Positions 9,037 to 17,655 of a DNA stretch of 64,000 nucleotides are shown in pieces. This DNA comes from Xanthomonas sp. SI (lineage in GTDB: Bacteria; Pseudomonadota; Gammaproteobacteria; Xanthomonadales; Xanthomonadaceae): contig NZ_CP051261.1 in the NCBI RefSeq assembly GCF_014236855.1, forward strand, positions 4,092,001-4,156,000, read 5' to 3'. Every line of letters starts with the position of its first letter. The first letter of the stretch is position 1. The translations under genes were made by a program, and so were the position numbers. The notes under the pieces were generated by a model that was given only the letters and a program-made list of their open reading frames with translations, was not told the DNA's origin and made no database searches.

Positions 9037-9771
9037 ATGACCGAAACCAAAGTCGCCCTGATCACCGGCAGCGCGCGCCGCATCGGCGCCGGCATCGCGC
9101 GGCACCTGCACGCGGCCGGCTATCGCGTGGCGTTGCACGCGCATACCTCGCAGGCCGAGCTGCAGGCGCTGGCCGAGGAACTGGAAGCCGTGCGCGCCGG
9201 CAGCACCCTGACCCTGCACGCCGACCTGCGCGACGCCGCGCAATTGCCGGCGCTGGTGGAGCAATGCGTGCAGCGCTTCGGCCGGCTCGATGCGCTGGTC
9301 AACAACGCTTCCAACTTCTACCCGACCCCGCTGGCCGAGACCACGCCGGCGCAATGGGACGACCTGTTCGCGGTCAACGCGCGCGCCCCGCTGTTCCTGG
9401 CCCAGGCCGCGGCCGCGCAACTGCGCGAGCACCGCGGCGCGATCGTCAACATCACCGACCTGCATGCCGAACAGCCGCTGCGCGCGCATCCGCTGTACAG
9501 CGCGGCCAAGGCGGCGCTGGCGATGCTGACCCGTTCGCTGGCGCTGGAGCTGGCGCCGCAGGTGCGGGTCAACGCGATCGCCCCGGGCGCGATCCTGTGG
9601 CCGGAAACCGGCAAGGACAGCGCCGCGCAGCAAGCCTTGCTGGCGCGCACGCCGCTGGCGCGGATCGGCCAGGTCGAGGAGATCGCCGAGGCGGTGCGTT
9701 GGCTGCTCGACGACGCCGGCTTCGTCACCGGGCAGACGTTGCGGGTGGACGGGGGCCGAGGCCTTTCTTGA
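9037..9771 (+). CDS. folM: Pteridine reductase / dihydromonapterin reductase-like SDR
   Basis: 244 residues, short-chain dehydrogenase fold. The cofactor motif is TGSARRIGAGIARHL with a basic Arg-Arg after the glycine-rich turn, favouring NADPH, as in pteridine reductases (TGxxxRxG). NNASNFYPTPL replaces the usual NNAG, another pteridine-reductase mark, and the catalytic YxxxK is YSAAK. It probably reduces dihydro- or oxidised pterins in folate or monapterin metabolism. The convergent folK gene (same pathway) supports this. A G-rich stop-adjacent element begins four bases after the stop. Confidence 0.85.
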   Translation: MTETKVALITGSARRIGAGIARHLHAAGYRVALHAHTSQAELQALAEELEAVRAGSTLTLHADLRDAAQLPALVEQCVQRFGRLDALVNNASNFYPTPLAETTPAQWDDLFAVNARAPLFLAQAAAAQLREHRGAIVNITDLHAEQPLRAHPLYSAAKAALAMLTRSLALELAPQVRVNAIAPGAILWPETGKDSAAQQALLARTPLARIGQVEEIAEAVRWLLDDAGFVTGQTLRVDGGRGLS

Positions 9772-9774
9772 AGG

Positions 9775-9907
9775 CTGGGAATGGGGAATAGGCAAGCGGG
9801 CCTGGGCCAGTCGTTGCTGGGAACCACTGCTTACCGCGCCATGACAGCCTGAAGACCGACCCGGCGTCCGCCTTTACCGATTCCCCATTCCCGATTCCCC
9901 ATTCCCG
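9775..9907. repeat. Stop-adjacent G-rich inverted element, copy 1
   Basis: Left end GGGAATGGGGAATAGG at 9778-9793, right end the complementary CCATTCCCGATTCCCCAT type at about 9882-9906 finishing CCCGGC. It fills the gap between the convergent folM and folK genes. Its right end is read through as the last codons of folK (GNGESGMGNR). Confidence 0.75.
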
Positions 9908-10395
9908 GCTTCATCAAGCTGCACCACCTCGAACGCCTCCCCGAACTGCGCATGCGCCTGCCACAGCGCGCCCAGGCTGCGGCCGCTGAGCGGGTCGACG
10001 AAGTCGGCGGCGATGTCGGCCAGCGGCTTGAGCACGAAGGCGTGGCGCAGTTCCGGGCGCGGGATGCGCAGGTGGCTGGGGCCTTCGACGATGCGGTCGC
10101 CGTAGAACACCACGTCGATATCCAGGGTGCGGTCGCTGAAACGCGGGCCGCTGCGGTCGCGCCCATGCGCGTCTTCCAGCGCATGCAGCCAGGCATCCAG
10201 CACTTCCAGCTCCCATTCGGTCTGCAACGACACGGCATTGTTCAGGAACGGTGAGCCGTCGAATCCGACCGCCGGGGTGCGGTAGGTCGGGGATACCGCG
10301 ATCGGGCCGAAACGCTGCCGCAGCGCACCTATCGCGGCAGGCAGATGCTGTTGCGGGCGCAGATTGCTGCCCAGGCTGAGGAGCACGGTGGTCAT
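9874..10395 (-). CDS. folK: 2-amino-4-hydroxy-6-hydroxymethyldihydropteridine pyrophosphokinase
   Basis: 173 residues; it transfers pyrophosphate from ATP to hydroxymethyl-dihydropterin in folate synthesis. VLLSLGSNL at the N-terminus, YRTPAVGF, FLNNAV, the ATP-site block SDRTLDIDVVFYGD and RIPRPELRHAFVLKPL are all present. The start at 10395 leaves the N-terminus at MTTVLLSLGSN; the longer frame has no support. The last ten residues (GNGESGMGNR) are encoded by the end of a repeat element and are not part of the family, so the gene's original stop was probably displaced by the element. Confidence 0.95.
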   Translation of the reverse strand: MTTVLLSLGSNLRPQQHLPAAIGALRQRFGPIAVSPTYRTPAVGFDGSPFLNNAVSLQTEWELEVLDAWLHALEDAHGRDRSGPRFSDRTLDIDVVFYGDRIVEGPSHLRIPRPELRHAFVLKPLADIAADFVDPLSGRSLGALWQAHAQFGEAFEVVQLDEAGNGESGMGNR

Positions 10396-10490
10396 GGGAT
10401 ATTCGCGCATGCCGCGGCCGCGACCGTCAACGGGTAGCCAAGCCCGTCCCCCCCGCATAGAATCGAAACGCATTGAACTCCGGCAGCGAC

Positions 10491-11330
10491 ATGACTTATT
10501 GCGTAGGTATCGAAGTGGACGAAGGCCTGGTCTTCGCCGCAGACACGCGCACCAACGCCTCGCTGGACGACGTCCGCGTGCATCGCAAGCTGCATGTGTT
10601 CGAGTATCCGGGGCAGGCGGTGTTCGTGCTGATGTCGGCCGGCAACCTGGCCACCACCCAGCTGGCGATCTCCAAGCTGCAACGCGATGCGGACGATCCG
10701 GACGCGCCGCGCAGCCTGCGCTCGTTCAAGCACCTGTTCGAGGTCGCCGAGTACGTCGGCGAGGTGCTGGTCTCCAGCCAGGTCAAGCTCTCCGACCAGT
10801 CCCAGCACAGCGGCGTCAGCGTGCAGTCCACCCTGATCCTGGGCGGGCAGATCGCCGGCGAGCGGCCCGGGCTGTACATGATCTACCCGCTGGGCAACGC
10901 CATCGCCACCTCGCCGGAGACGCCGTACCTGCAGATCGGCGAGTCCAAGTACGGCAAGCCGATCCTGGACCGCATCATCCGCCCGGAGATGCAGTTGGAA
11001 GACGCCGCGCGCACCGCGCTGGTGTCGCTGGACTCCACCATCCGCTCCAACCTGTCGGTCGGCATGCCGATCGACCTGGCGGTGATCCGCCGCAACGACC
11101 TGCGCGTCACCGAGCGCCTGCGCCTGGAAGCGGACACCCCGCTGTATTCGGAAATCCACGACACCTGGTCGCGCAAGCTGGAAAACGCGGTGCGCACCCT
11201 GCCGCGCTTCCCGTGGGAGCCGGCGCTGACCACCGAAAGCGACGCCGACACCCGCGGCACCCTGCCGCCGCTGCCGCCACGCCGCGTGCCGGCCCGGCGC
11301 GACCCGGAAGACCAGTCGTCGCAGCAGTGA
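10491..11330 (+). CDS. Anbu-type bacterial proteasome-related peptidase
   Basis: 279 residues from the ATG at 10491, chosen because Anbu proteins begin MTYCVGI with the catalytic threonine directly after the initiator; the earlier ATG at 10473 would bury it. Further family features are AADTRTNASLDDV, VLMSAGNLATTQ, LILGGQI, and YLQIGESKYGKPILDR. The C-terminal 25 residues are Pro/Arg-rich and divergent. Anbu is an N-terminal-nucleophile hydrolase ancestral to HslV and the proteasome, usually encoded with a transglutaminase-like protein, an alpha-E protein and a permuted ATP-grasp protein. None of those is adjacent here, so this copy is an orphan. Confidence 0.88.
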   Translation: MTYCVGIEVDEGLVFAADTRTNASLDDVRVHRKLHVFEYPGQAVFVLMSAGNLATTQLAISKLQRDADDPDAPRSLRSFKHLFEVAEYVGEVLVSSQVKLSDQSQHSGVSVQSTLILGGQIAGERPGLYMIYPLGNAIATSPETPYLQIGESKYGKPILDRIIRPEMQLEDAARTALVSLDSTIRSNLSVGMPIDLAVIRRNDLRVTERLRLEADTPLYSEIHDTWSRKLENAVRTLPRFPWEPALTTESDADTRGTLPPLPPRRVPARRDPEDQSSQQ

Positions 11331-11333
11331 AGC

Positions 11334-11519
11334 CGGGATTGGGGATTCGGGATTGGGGATTCGCTGTGAAGCAGGGATTCGGGATTTAGGGATTGGGGAT
11401 TCGCAAAAGCGCATCCAGGCTCTGATCGCCCGCGCTGAAGCGCTCTACTGTCCGTGCAACGGCGTTGCCTTTGCTGTTGCCTGAAACGAATCCCGAATCC
11501 CCAATCCCGAATCCCGGCC
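11334..11519. repeat. Stop-adjacent G-rich inverted element, copy 2
   Basis: Left block GCCGGGATTGGGGATTCGGG begins four bases after the Anbu stop and continues with further GGGATT units to 11403. The right block (AATCCCGAATCCCCAATCCC type, 11487-11519, ending CCCGGCC) abuts the stop of the convergent hybrid kinase at 11522. The middle carries no gene. Confidence 0.8.
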
Positions 11520-11521
11520 CC

Positions 11522-13036
11522 TCAGCCACTCTCCAACGCATGCGCCACCGCGCGGAACACGCGCTGCATCTCCAGCGGCTTGCGCAGCACGTGCACGGCG
11601 ATGTCGCGCGGGAAGTGGTCGCGCTGCAGGGCGGTGCCGGCATCCTCGAGCACGATCGCCGGGCCGCGGTAGTCCAGATCCTGCAGCGCCAGCAGCAGGC
11701 TCACCGCCGACAGCAGGATGATGTCGCTGTCCACGATCACCAGATCCGGCATGCCGTGTTCGCGCACCTCGCGCAGCGCCGCGGCGCCGTCGGAGGCCAG
11801 CTGCGGCTGGTAGCCCTGGCTGGACAAGGCGTTGCCGAGCAGCGACAGGCGCGTGGCCTCGCCGTCCACCAGCAGCACGCGCTGGCCCTTGCCCATCGGC
11901 ATCGCCGGCTCCGGCTCGGCCGAGGGCGCGTGGCCGCGCAGCGGGATCAGCAGTTCGAAGCAGGTGCCCACGCCCGGCGTGCTGTCCACGCCGATGCTGC
12001 CGCCGTAGCTTTCGACGATGCGCTTGCACGAGATCAGGCCCAGGCCGGTCCCGTCGGGCTTGGTGGTGAAGAACGGACTGAACAGTTGCGCCTGGGTATC
12101 CGCGTCCATGCCCACGCCGGTGTCGCGGACCAGGATCCGCACCCGCTCGCTGCCGTCGGCGCCGATCGCCGGCGCCGCCGAAATGGCCAGCGTGCCGCCA
12201 TCGGGCATCGCCTGAATCGCGTTCAGGCCGAGGTTGAGCAGGCACTGCTGCAGCTCGGTGTAGTTGGCCTCGATCGACAGCTCGGCGTCGGCCACCTCCA
12301 CCTGCAGGCCGACCCGCTCGGGCAGGCTGCTCTTGAGCAGCATCTGCACCGCCTGGAACAGGCCGGCGATGGACACCCGCTCGCTGGGGGTGCGCGAACC
12401 GCGCACGAACGACAGCATCGATTCGGCCATTTCGTGGCCGCGCCGGCCGCACTCGGCGATGACTTCGGCCAGGTGCCGCAGCTGCGGGTCGTCGCTGCGT
12501 CCGATCATCAGCTCCGGCACGATCAGCAGCGGCTGCAGGATGTTGCGCAGGTCGTGGCTCAGGCCGGCGGCGAGCATCGCCAGGCTCTCCAGCCGCTGCG
12601 CGCGCATCAGTTCGCCCTCGACCCGCTGCCGCTCGCGCTCGGTGCGCGCCTCGCGGATCGCGCGCGCCACCGCCGACGGCAAGCGGGTCGGGTTGTGCTT
12701 GATGATGTAGTCGTTGGCGCCGTCGCGCAGCGCCTCCACCGCGGTCTCCTCGCCGATCGTGCCGGAGACGAAGATGAAGGGCACCGAGGTGCTGTGCTCG
12801 CGCAGCACGCGCAGCGCCTGGTGTCCGGAGAAGCCCGGCATGCTCAGGTCCGACAGCACGATGTCCGGCGCGAACTCGCGCAGCGCGACGCGCAGCGCGG
12901 ACTCGCCTTCCACCCGCCGGAAGGTCGCCTCCAGGCCGGCCTCCAGCAACTGGTCGGACAGCAGCTCGGCGTCTTCCGGGGAATCCTCGACCATGAGGAT
13001 CCGGATCGGTCCGAGCTTGGTGCCGGTCGTAGGCAT
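11522..13036 (-). CDS. Hybrid response regulator-histidine kinase-receiver protein
   Basis: 504 residues with no membrane segment. An N-terminal receiver (12-130) has acidic residues MVEDSPED and the phospho-acceptor Asp63 in LSDLSMPG. A kinase core (about 148-370) follows, with His161 in GLSHDLRNILQ, the N box NLGLNAIQAM, DTGVGMD, and GTGLGL. A second receiver spans about 385-504: its acidic pair is altered (LLVDGEATR instead of DDE), but IVDSD and the Lys in VLRKP remain, so phosphorylation there may be impaired. It is the last gene of a three-gene phosphorelay and starts 6 bases after the stop of the single-domain regulator, so it probably receives phosphate from that regulator or its cognate kinase. 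Confidence 0.85.
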   Translation of the reverse strand: MPTTGTKLGPIRILMVEDSPEDAELLSDQLLEAGLEATFRRVEGESALRVALREFAPDIVLSDLSMPGFSGHQALRVLREHSTSVPFIFVSGTIGEETAVEALRDGANDYIIKHNPTRLPSAVARAIREARTERERQRVEGELMRAQRLESLAMLAAGLSHDLRNILQPLLIVPELMIGRSDDPQLRHLAEVIAECGRRGHEMAESMLSFVRGSRTPSERVSIAGLFQAVQMLLKSSLPERVGLQVEVADAELSIEANYTELQQCLLNLGLNAIQAMPDGGTLAISAAPAIGADGSERVRILVRDTGVGMDADTQAQLFSPFFTTKPDGTGLGLISCKRIVESYGGSIGVDSTPGVGTCFELLIPLRGHAPSAEPEPAMPMGKGQRVLLVDGEATRLSLLGNALSSQGYQPQLASDGAAALREVREHGMPDLVIVDSDIILLSAVSLLLALQDLDYRGPAIVLEDAGTALQRDHFPRDIAVHVLRKPLEMQRVFRAVAHALESG

Positions 13037-13042
13037 AGGCGC

Positions 13043-13483
13043 TTACTCTTTGTCCGGCGCCTGGTTGATCACCGCCCAGAACGTGCCCAGCGTCTTCACC
13101 GCAGTGAAGAACTGGTCCACGTCCACCGGCTTGACCACGTAGGCGTTGACGCCCAGATCCCAGCTGCGGGCCAGGTCGCTTTCCTCGCGCGAGGACGACA
13201 GGATCACCACCGGCAGGCGCTTGAGCGATTCGTCGGTGCGCACCAGCTTCAGCACTTCCAGCCCGTCCATGCGCGGCATCTTGATGTCCAGCAACAGCAC
13301 CGCCGGCAGGCCTTCCTCGCGGTCGGCGTAGGCGCCGCGGCGCAGCAGGTAGTCCATCGCCTCCACGCCGTCTTCGACATGCACGATGGGATTGGCCAGG
13401 CGCGCGTCGCGCAGCGCATCGACCGCCATCTCGGCATCGGCGGGGCTGTCTTCGGCAAGCAGGATGGTGCGGATGGCGGTCAT
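13043..13483 (-). CDS. Single-domain (Rcp1/CheY-like) response regulator
   Basis: 146 residues, one receiver domain with nothing attached. The acidic cluster is LLAEDSPAD, the phospho-acceptor is Asp66 in LLLDIKMPRMDG, the Thr/Ser switch is in VVILSSSREE and the conserved Lys is in AYVVKPVD. The extended alpha4-beta5 region (SWDLGVNAYVVKPVDVDQFF) resembles Rcp1-type regulators that shuttle phosphate from phytochrome-like kinases. Its ATG overlaps the stop of the upstream sensor kinase (ATGA), so kinase and regulator are made together. Confidence 0.9.
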   Translation of the reverse strand: MTAIRTILLAEDSPADAEMAVDALRDARLANPIVHVEDGVEAMDYLLRRGAYADREEGLPAVLLLDIKMPRMDGLEVLKLVRTDESLKRLPVVILSSSREESDLARSWDLGVNAYVVKPVDVDQFFTAVKTLGTFWAVINQAPDKE

Positions 13484-15291
13484 GCGGTCAACTCGTTGGT
13501 AGGCGCTTCGAGCGCGGGAGGTAAGACGAAATGGAAGGTCGCGCCCTGGTCCGGCGTCGCATCGGCCCAGATATGGCCGCCGTGGCGGGTGAGCACGCGG
13601 CGCACGCTGGCCAGGCCGATGCCGGTCCCGGTGTACTCGCTGGCCTTGTGCAGGCGCTGGAACACGCCGAACAGCTTGGCCGCGTAGGCCATGTCGAAAC
13701 CGGCGCCGTTGTCGCGCACAGTGAAGTGGTGGTTGCCGTCGGCTTGCAGCTGATAGCCGACCTCGATCACCGCGACCTCGCGCTTGGCGCTGTACTTGAC
13801 CGCATTGCCCAGCAGGTTCAGCCACAGCTGGCGCATCATGTTCTCGTCGGCGACCAGGATCGGCAGCGGCGCGACGCTCCACTCGATGCGGTGGCCGCTG
13901 CCGGCATGATCGGACTGGAAGTTGGCGTCCAGCACCGAACGCGTCTCTGCCACCAGCGACTGCATGTCCACCGCCTGCAGGCGCAGCGCGCTGCGGCCCA
14001 GTCGCGAGTAGACCAGCAGGTCGTCGATCAGCGAAGCCATGCGCCGCGCCGAGGTGCCGATCACTTCCAGATAATGGCGGCTCTTCTCGTCGGCGTCGTC
14101 GCCGAGGTGGCGTGCCAGCTTGTCGGCGAAGCCGGCGACATGGCGCAGCGGCGCGCGCAGGTCGTGCGAGACCGAATAGCTGAAGGCCTCCAGTTCGCGA
14201 TTGACCTCCGAGACCTGCTCCACCTTGCCCTCCAGCTGCCGGTTGAGCATCTGGATACGCTGCTGAGAGGCCTTCTGCAGGCTGATGTCGCTGACCGTCA
14301 TCAGCACCACTTCGTCCTCGCTGTCCGGCAGCGGCATGCGCCGCGCGTTGAGCAGCATGGTCCGCCCGACGCCGTCGGCGCCGGCCTGTTCGTGTTCGAA
14401 ATCCCACAGCTCGCGCCCGCGCAGCAGCACGTCGGCCAGGCGCTGGCGTACGAGGGGATCCTCCCAGACACCGTCGCCGACATCGGCCAGCATCTTCGTC
14501 GGACGCTCCGGGTCCAGCCCGTACAGCTCGCCGAACGCGGCGTTGTGCATCAGCATGCGCTGCTCGCTGTCGAGCAGCACGATCGGCTCGCGCACCGTCT
14601 GCAGCACCGCCGCGGCGCGGGCATTGGCGCGCAGCATGTGCCGCTCCGCGTCCAGGCGCCGGCCGATCTGCCGCTGCAGCAGCCAGATCACCAGGCCCAG
14701 CAGCAGCAACTGCACCGCCAGCGACACCCAGCTGATCGCCGAGGCCAGCATGCGCCGCTGGTCGGCGTCGGCGGTACGCTCGGCCAGCAGCGCATCCTCG
14801 CGCTTCTGCAGTTCGGCGACCAGGCCGCGGATCGGGTTGTCCGCGGTCATCTCCTGGATCAAGGCGCGGATCCGTTCCGGGTCGCGGTTCTCGGCGATGC
14901 GCGCCGCCAGCAGGCTGCGCCGTTCCAGGGTGCTCTGCAGGCGGCCGATGCGCACCTGCTGATCGGGGTTGTCGCGGGTCAGTTCGACCAGGCGCGCGAT
15001 GGTCGGGGTGATCGCCGCGCGCGCCCCGCTGAAACGCGCACGCAGGATCGGCGAGTCGACCTCGTGCGACATCGCCATCGCCGCCGACTCCATGTCGCGC
15101 ATGTCCGCTTCCAACCTGCTGAGCGCCGCCGTGACCTCCTGGCTATGGCTGACCCAATCGGCCGCACGCAAGGTGCTTTCGCTCATCTGCCGCAACAGCA
15201 ACGAGGGCAGGATCACGATCAGGACCACCGCCAGCACCAGCAGCGGCAAACGCCAGCGGTCCCAGGCGTCATGTTTGGCGGTGATCTGCAT
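13480..15291 (-). CDS. CHASE3-PAS sensor histidine kinase
   Basis: 603 residues. A membrane segment at 16-33 and a second at 189-205 enclose a helical periplasmic domain of CHASE3 type. A PAS domain (about 225-340, REPIVLLDSEQRMLMHN) and a short coiled coil lead to the HisKA domain with His376 in YSVSHDLRAPLRH. The ATPase domain has NLLGNAVKYS, DNGAGFDM, and TGIGLASVRR. The SHDLRAPLR H-box and long linker match the subfamily paired with Rcp1-like regulators, agreeing with the next gene. The stimulus is unknown. A weak ribosome site (AGG) precedes the ATG. Confidence 0.88.
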   Translation of the reverse strand: MQITAKHDAWDRWRLPLLVLAVVLIVILPSLLLRQMSESTLRAADWVSHSQEVTAALSRLEADMRDMESAAMAMSHEVDSPILRARFSGARAAITPTIARLVELTRDNPDQQVRIGRLQSTLERRSLLAARIAENRDPERIRALIQEMTADNPIRGLVAELQKREDALLAERTADADQRRMLASAISWVSLAVQLLLLGLVIWLLQRQIGRRLDAERHMLRANARAAAVLQTVREPIVLLDSEQRMLMHNAAFGELYGLDPERPTKMLADVGDGVWEDPLVRQRLADVLLRGRELWDFEHEQAGADGVGRTMLLNARRMPLPDSEDEVVLMTVSDISLQKASQQRIQMLNRQLEGKVEQVSEVNRELEAFSYSVSHDLRAPLRHVAGFADKLARHLGDDADEKSRHYLEVIGTSARRMASLIDDLLVYSRLGRSALRLQAVDMQSLVAETRSVLDANFQSDHAGSGHRIEWSVAPLPILVADENMMRQLWLNLLGNAVKYSAKREVAVIEVGYQLQADGNHHFTVRDNGAGFDMAYAAKLFGVFQRLHKASEYTGTGIGLASVRRVLTRHGGHIWADATPDQGATFHFVLPPALEAPTNELTA

Positions 15292-15441
15292 ACCTGTTCT
15301 TTGAAGATGGAAGACGGCAGCGACAGCGGGGCGGCATTGTCGCCGATCCCCGCGAGCGCACGATGAATTATTCAGGCTTCGCGCAAGCTCCCCATCGCGG
15401 CGCCTGAATGCGACTTTATCTTAACGATTGGGGACAAAGAA

Positions 15442-15472
15442 ATGGGCGGCTGTGCGCCGCCCATCGGTTCAG
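15442..15472 (-). terminator. Terminator after the 15.5-kb hypothetical gene
   Basis: Perfect nine-base stem ATGGGCGGC (15442-15450) / GCCGCCCAT (15456-15464) with a TGTGC loop. Read on the minus strand it is followed by TTTCTTTG. It lies 30 bases after the stop of the small gene at 15494-15859. Confidence 0.7.
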
Positions 15473-15493
15473 GCCATTCGACCGTACCCCGGA

Positions 15494-15859
15494 TCAGCGC
15501 GCCGACGCCCGGGCCATGCGGGCAGCGGCGTCGTGCGCCGCGCCGATCAGCGTCCACGACGACATCCCGGCGCGTACCAGCAGGAAATCGGCATGGCTGT
15601 GCAGGCGCGCGCGCTCGCCGGCGGTCAGGTCCTTGTCCAGGTCGTGCATCAGTCTGGCGAAGGCGCGCCAGAACCCGGCGTCGTCGTGGAAGGTGACCAG
15701 CAGCATGCCCAGCTTCGATTCGAGCTGGCGCATCGCCAGGAGCAGGGAGGACGGTCGCGGCGGCGCGTCTGTCGAGGAGAGCGCCGTATCCACCGCGTCG
15801 AGCGGCGCGGGTTGCGTGGCCGCGTGGCTTGGCGCGGCTGGAGAGTAAGCATCCAACAT
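15494..15859 (-). CDS. Small hypothetical protein
   Basis: 121 residues, not recognised. Residues 1-38 are Ala/Pro/Thr-rich and probably disordered; 39-121 are predicted helical (LLLAMRQLESKLGMLL, FWRAFARLMHDLDKDL, RARLHSHADFLLVRA). There is no signal peptide or membrane segment. It is considered real because AGGCGA precedes the ATG at normal spacing, a hairpin terminator follows, and its codon use is biased to G/C third positions. It is monocistronic, lying between the phosphorelay and the BON gene. Confidence 0.6.
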   Translation of the reverse strand: MLDAYSPAAPSHAATQPAPLDAVDTALSSTDAPPRPSSLLLAMRQLESKLGMLLVTFHDDAGFWRAFARLMHDLDKDLTAGERARLHSHADFLLVRAGMSSWTLIGAAHDAAARMARASAR

Positions 15860-15970
15860 GGCAATTCGCCTGGTAGCTAACGTGGCTGGATGATGACTGA
15901 ACGTGCGTCAATGCAATGCGAAGCGCGGCAATACGCCGCGTGATGCTCCCGGCACGCGAGTGCGTCGCCA

Positions 15971-15997
15971 AAAAAAAACGCACTCCGAAGAGTGCGT
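15971..15997 (-). terminator. Strong terminator of the BON gene
   Basis: Eight-base perfect stem ACGCACTC (15978-15985) / GAGTGCGT (15990-15997), CGAA tetraloop, and on the minus strand a run of nine T. It ends transcription from the BON gene. Confidence 0.92.
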
Positions 15998-16008
15998 CGT
16001 AGTGCAGA

Positions 16009-16038
16009 GGTGGGGCGCGCCTCGTCGCGCGCCCCACC
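16009..16038. other. Perfect 12-bp hairpin between BON stop and terminator
   Basis: GGTGGGGCGCGC (16009-16020) and GCGCGCCCCACC (16027-16038) form an uninterrupted 12-bp stem with a six-base loop. It has no T-run and sits 20 bases after the BON stop and 12 bases before the true terminator, so it may protect the 3' end of the transcript. Confidence 0.7.
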
Positions 16039-16058
16039 ACCGTCACCGATGGCGTGAC

Positions 16059-16448
16059 TCAGTGCTTGGCTGCGCCAGTCACTTTCAGACCGGTCGAGTC
16101 GACCTTCTTGACCCCGTCGATCATCTTGGCGACCGACACCGCCTTGTCGTGCTGCGCCTTGCTTCCGACCGCACCGGACAGCTTGACCGTGCCGTTGAGC
16201 GTCTCGACCTTGATGTCGGTGCCGGAGACGTCCTTGGTGGCGAGCAGATCGGCCTTCACCTTGGTGGTGATCCAGGTGTCGGTGACCGGCTCCTTGGAGT
16301 CGTGCTTCATGCCGTCGTTGTGGGCCATGGCAGCATGGTCCTTGTCGGCGGTGGTCGGCGGATCGACGGCGAGCGCCTGGCCGGCGGCCAGGGTCAGACC
16401 GAAAGCGAGTGCGGCGCTGAGCAGCGTGGGCGACGTTAACTTTTTCAT
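16059..16448 (-). CDS. Periplasmic BON-domain protein
   Basis: 129 residues starting MKKLTSPTLL, with a signal peptide cleaved near AGQALAVD. Residues 25-52 form a charged, His/Asp/Lys-rich linker. One BON domain occupies about 55-125 (DTWITTKVKADLLATKDVSG, then VETLNGTVKLSGAV and the conserved Gly). BON domains bind membranes or phospholipids; single-domain relatives of OsmY are induced by osmotic and envelope stress. GAGGAAG precedes the start at 16448, which fixes it over a longer frame. The twin 3' hairpins suggest a stable, abundant transcript. Confidence 0.88.
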   Translation of the reverse strand: MKKLTSPTLLSAALAFGLTLAAGQALAVDPPTTADKDHAAMAHNDGMKHDSKEPVTDTWITTKVKADLLATKDVSGTDIKVETLNGTVKLSGAVGSKAQHDKAVSVAKMIDGVKKVDSTGLKVTGAAKH

Positions 16449-16600
16449 GATGTCTTCCTCCGTTGAAGGTGTGGGGCGGAGTGTCTGCGCGGTGGCGTAC
16501 AAGCGACGTGACCGTCAAATCGCGGCAGCGTGAAAGGCGTGCACGCCAGATGAAGGACGTTGCAGGGATACTGTTCTCCCTTGCACTTGCACCGCACGCC

Positions 16601-17644
16601 ATGGATCAGACTTTCAATCTCGCCTTGCTCGGCTACGGTTTCGTCGGCCGCGTGTTCCATGCGCCATTGATCGCGCACACGCCGGGCCTGCGTCTGCACA
16701 CCATCGTCTCCAGTCGCCACGACGAGGCGGCCGCGGCCTATCCGCAGGCGCACATCGTCGCCGACGCGCAGCAGGCCTTCGCCGATCCGCAGATCGATGC
16801 GGTAGTGGTGGCCACGCCGAACCAGACCCATGCGCCGCTGGCGCTGGCGGCACTGGCGCAGGGCAAGCACGTGCTGGTGGACAAGCCGTTCACCCTGGAC
16901 GTGGACGAGGCGCAGCAACTCATCGCGCGGGCGCAACGCGCCGGACGCATCGTCAGCGTGTTCCAGAACCGGCGCTGGGACGGCGATTTCCTCACCCTGC
17001 GCGCGCTGGTGGAAGCGGGCACGCTGGGCGAGGTCGCCGAGTTCCACTCGCACTTCGATCGCCATCGCCCGCAGGTCGGCAACCGCTGGCGCGAGCATGC
17101 GCTGCCCGGTTCCGGACTGTGGTTCGACCTGGGGCCGCACCTGCTCGACCAGACCCTGCAACTGTTCGGCCAGCCGGAGGCGATCCAGGTCGATCTGGCG
17201 CAGCAGCGCCATGGCGCCCAGGCGACCGATTATTTCCACGCCGTGCTGCGCTACCCGCGGCTGCGTGCGGTGCTGCATGCCGGCTCGCTAGTCGCGGCGA
17301 ACGGACTGCGCTTCGCCGTGCACGGCGAGCGCGGCAGCTATCTCAAGCACGGCCTGGACACGCAGGAGGCGCAGTTGCGCGCCGGACTCACCCCGGCCGC
17401 GCCGCAGTGGGGCGAGGATCCGCTCGCCGGCCAGCTGACGCTGGTTGCCGACGACGGCAGTACCACCGCGCACGCGCTGCAGACGCAGCGCGGCGACTAT
17501 CGGCACTGTTATGCCGGCTTTCGCGAGGCGATGGCCGGACGCGCGCCCGCGCCGGTGGATGCGGCGCAGGCGCTGGCGGTGATGCGCTTGCTCGAACTCG
17601 GCCAGCGCAGCGCCGCCGAAGGCCGCACGCTGGCGCTGGACTGA
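16601..17644 (+). CDS. Gfo/Idh/MocA-family NAD(P)-dependent oxidoreductase
   Basis: 347 residues. The N-terminal Rossmann fold has LALLGYGFVGRVFHAPL (GxGxxG variant) and the family motif HVLVDKPFTLD near 95 (EKP-like, with the catalytic Lys). The C-terminal beta-sheet domain has SGLWFDLGPHLLDQTL, whose GxxxDxxxH-type histidine is the usual general acid/base. It is closest in layout to YdgJ/YhhX-type sugar or cyclitol dehydrogenases, but the substrate cannot be deduced. It converges with the 6-phosphogluconate dehydrogenase gene, 11 bases away, which may indicate a sugar-acid role. Confidence 0.85.
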   Translation: MDQTFNLALLGYGFVGRVFHAPLIAHTPGLRLHTIVSSRHDEAAAAYPQAHIVADAQQAFADPQIDAVVVATPNQTHAPLALAALAQGKHVLVDKPFTLDVDEAQQLIARAQRAGRIVSVFQNRRWDGDFLTLRALVEAGTLGEVAEFHSHFDRHRPQVGNRWREHALPGSGLWFDLGPHLLDQTLQLFGQPEAIQVDLAQQRHGAQATDYFHAVLRYPRLRAVLHAGSLVAANGLRFAVHGERGSYLKHGLDTQEAQLRAGLTPAAPQWGEDPLAGQLTLVADDGSTTAHALQTQRGDYRHCYAGFREAMAGRAPAPVDAAQALAVMRLLELGQRSAAEGRTLALD

Positions 17645-17655
17645 AACGCCTGTGC

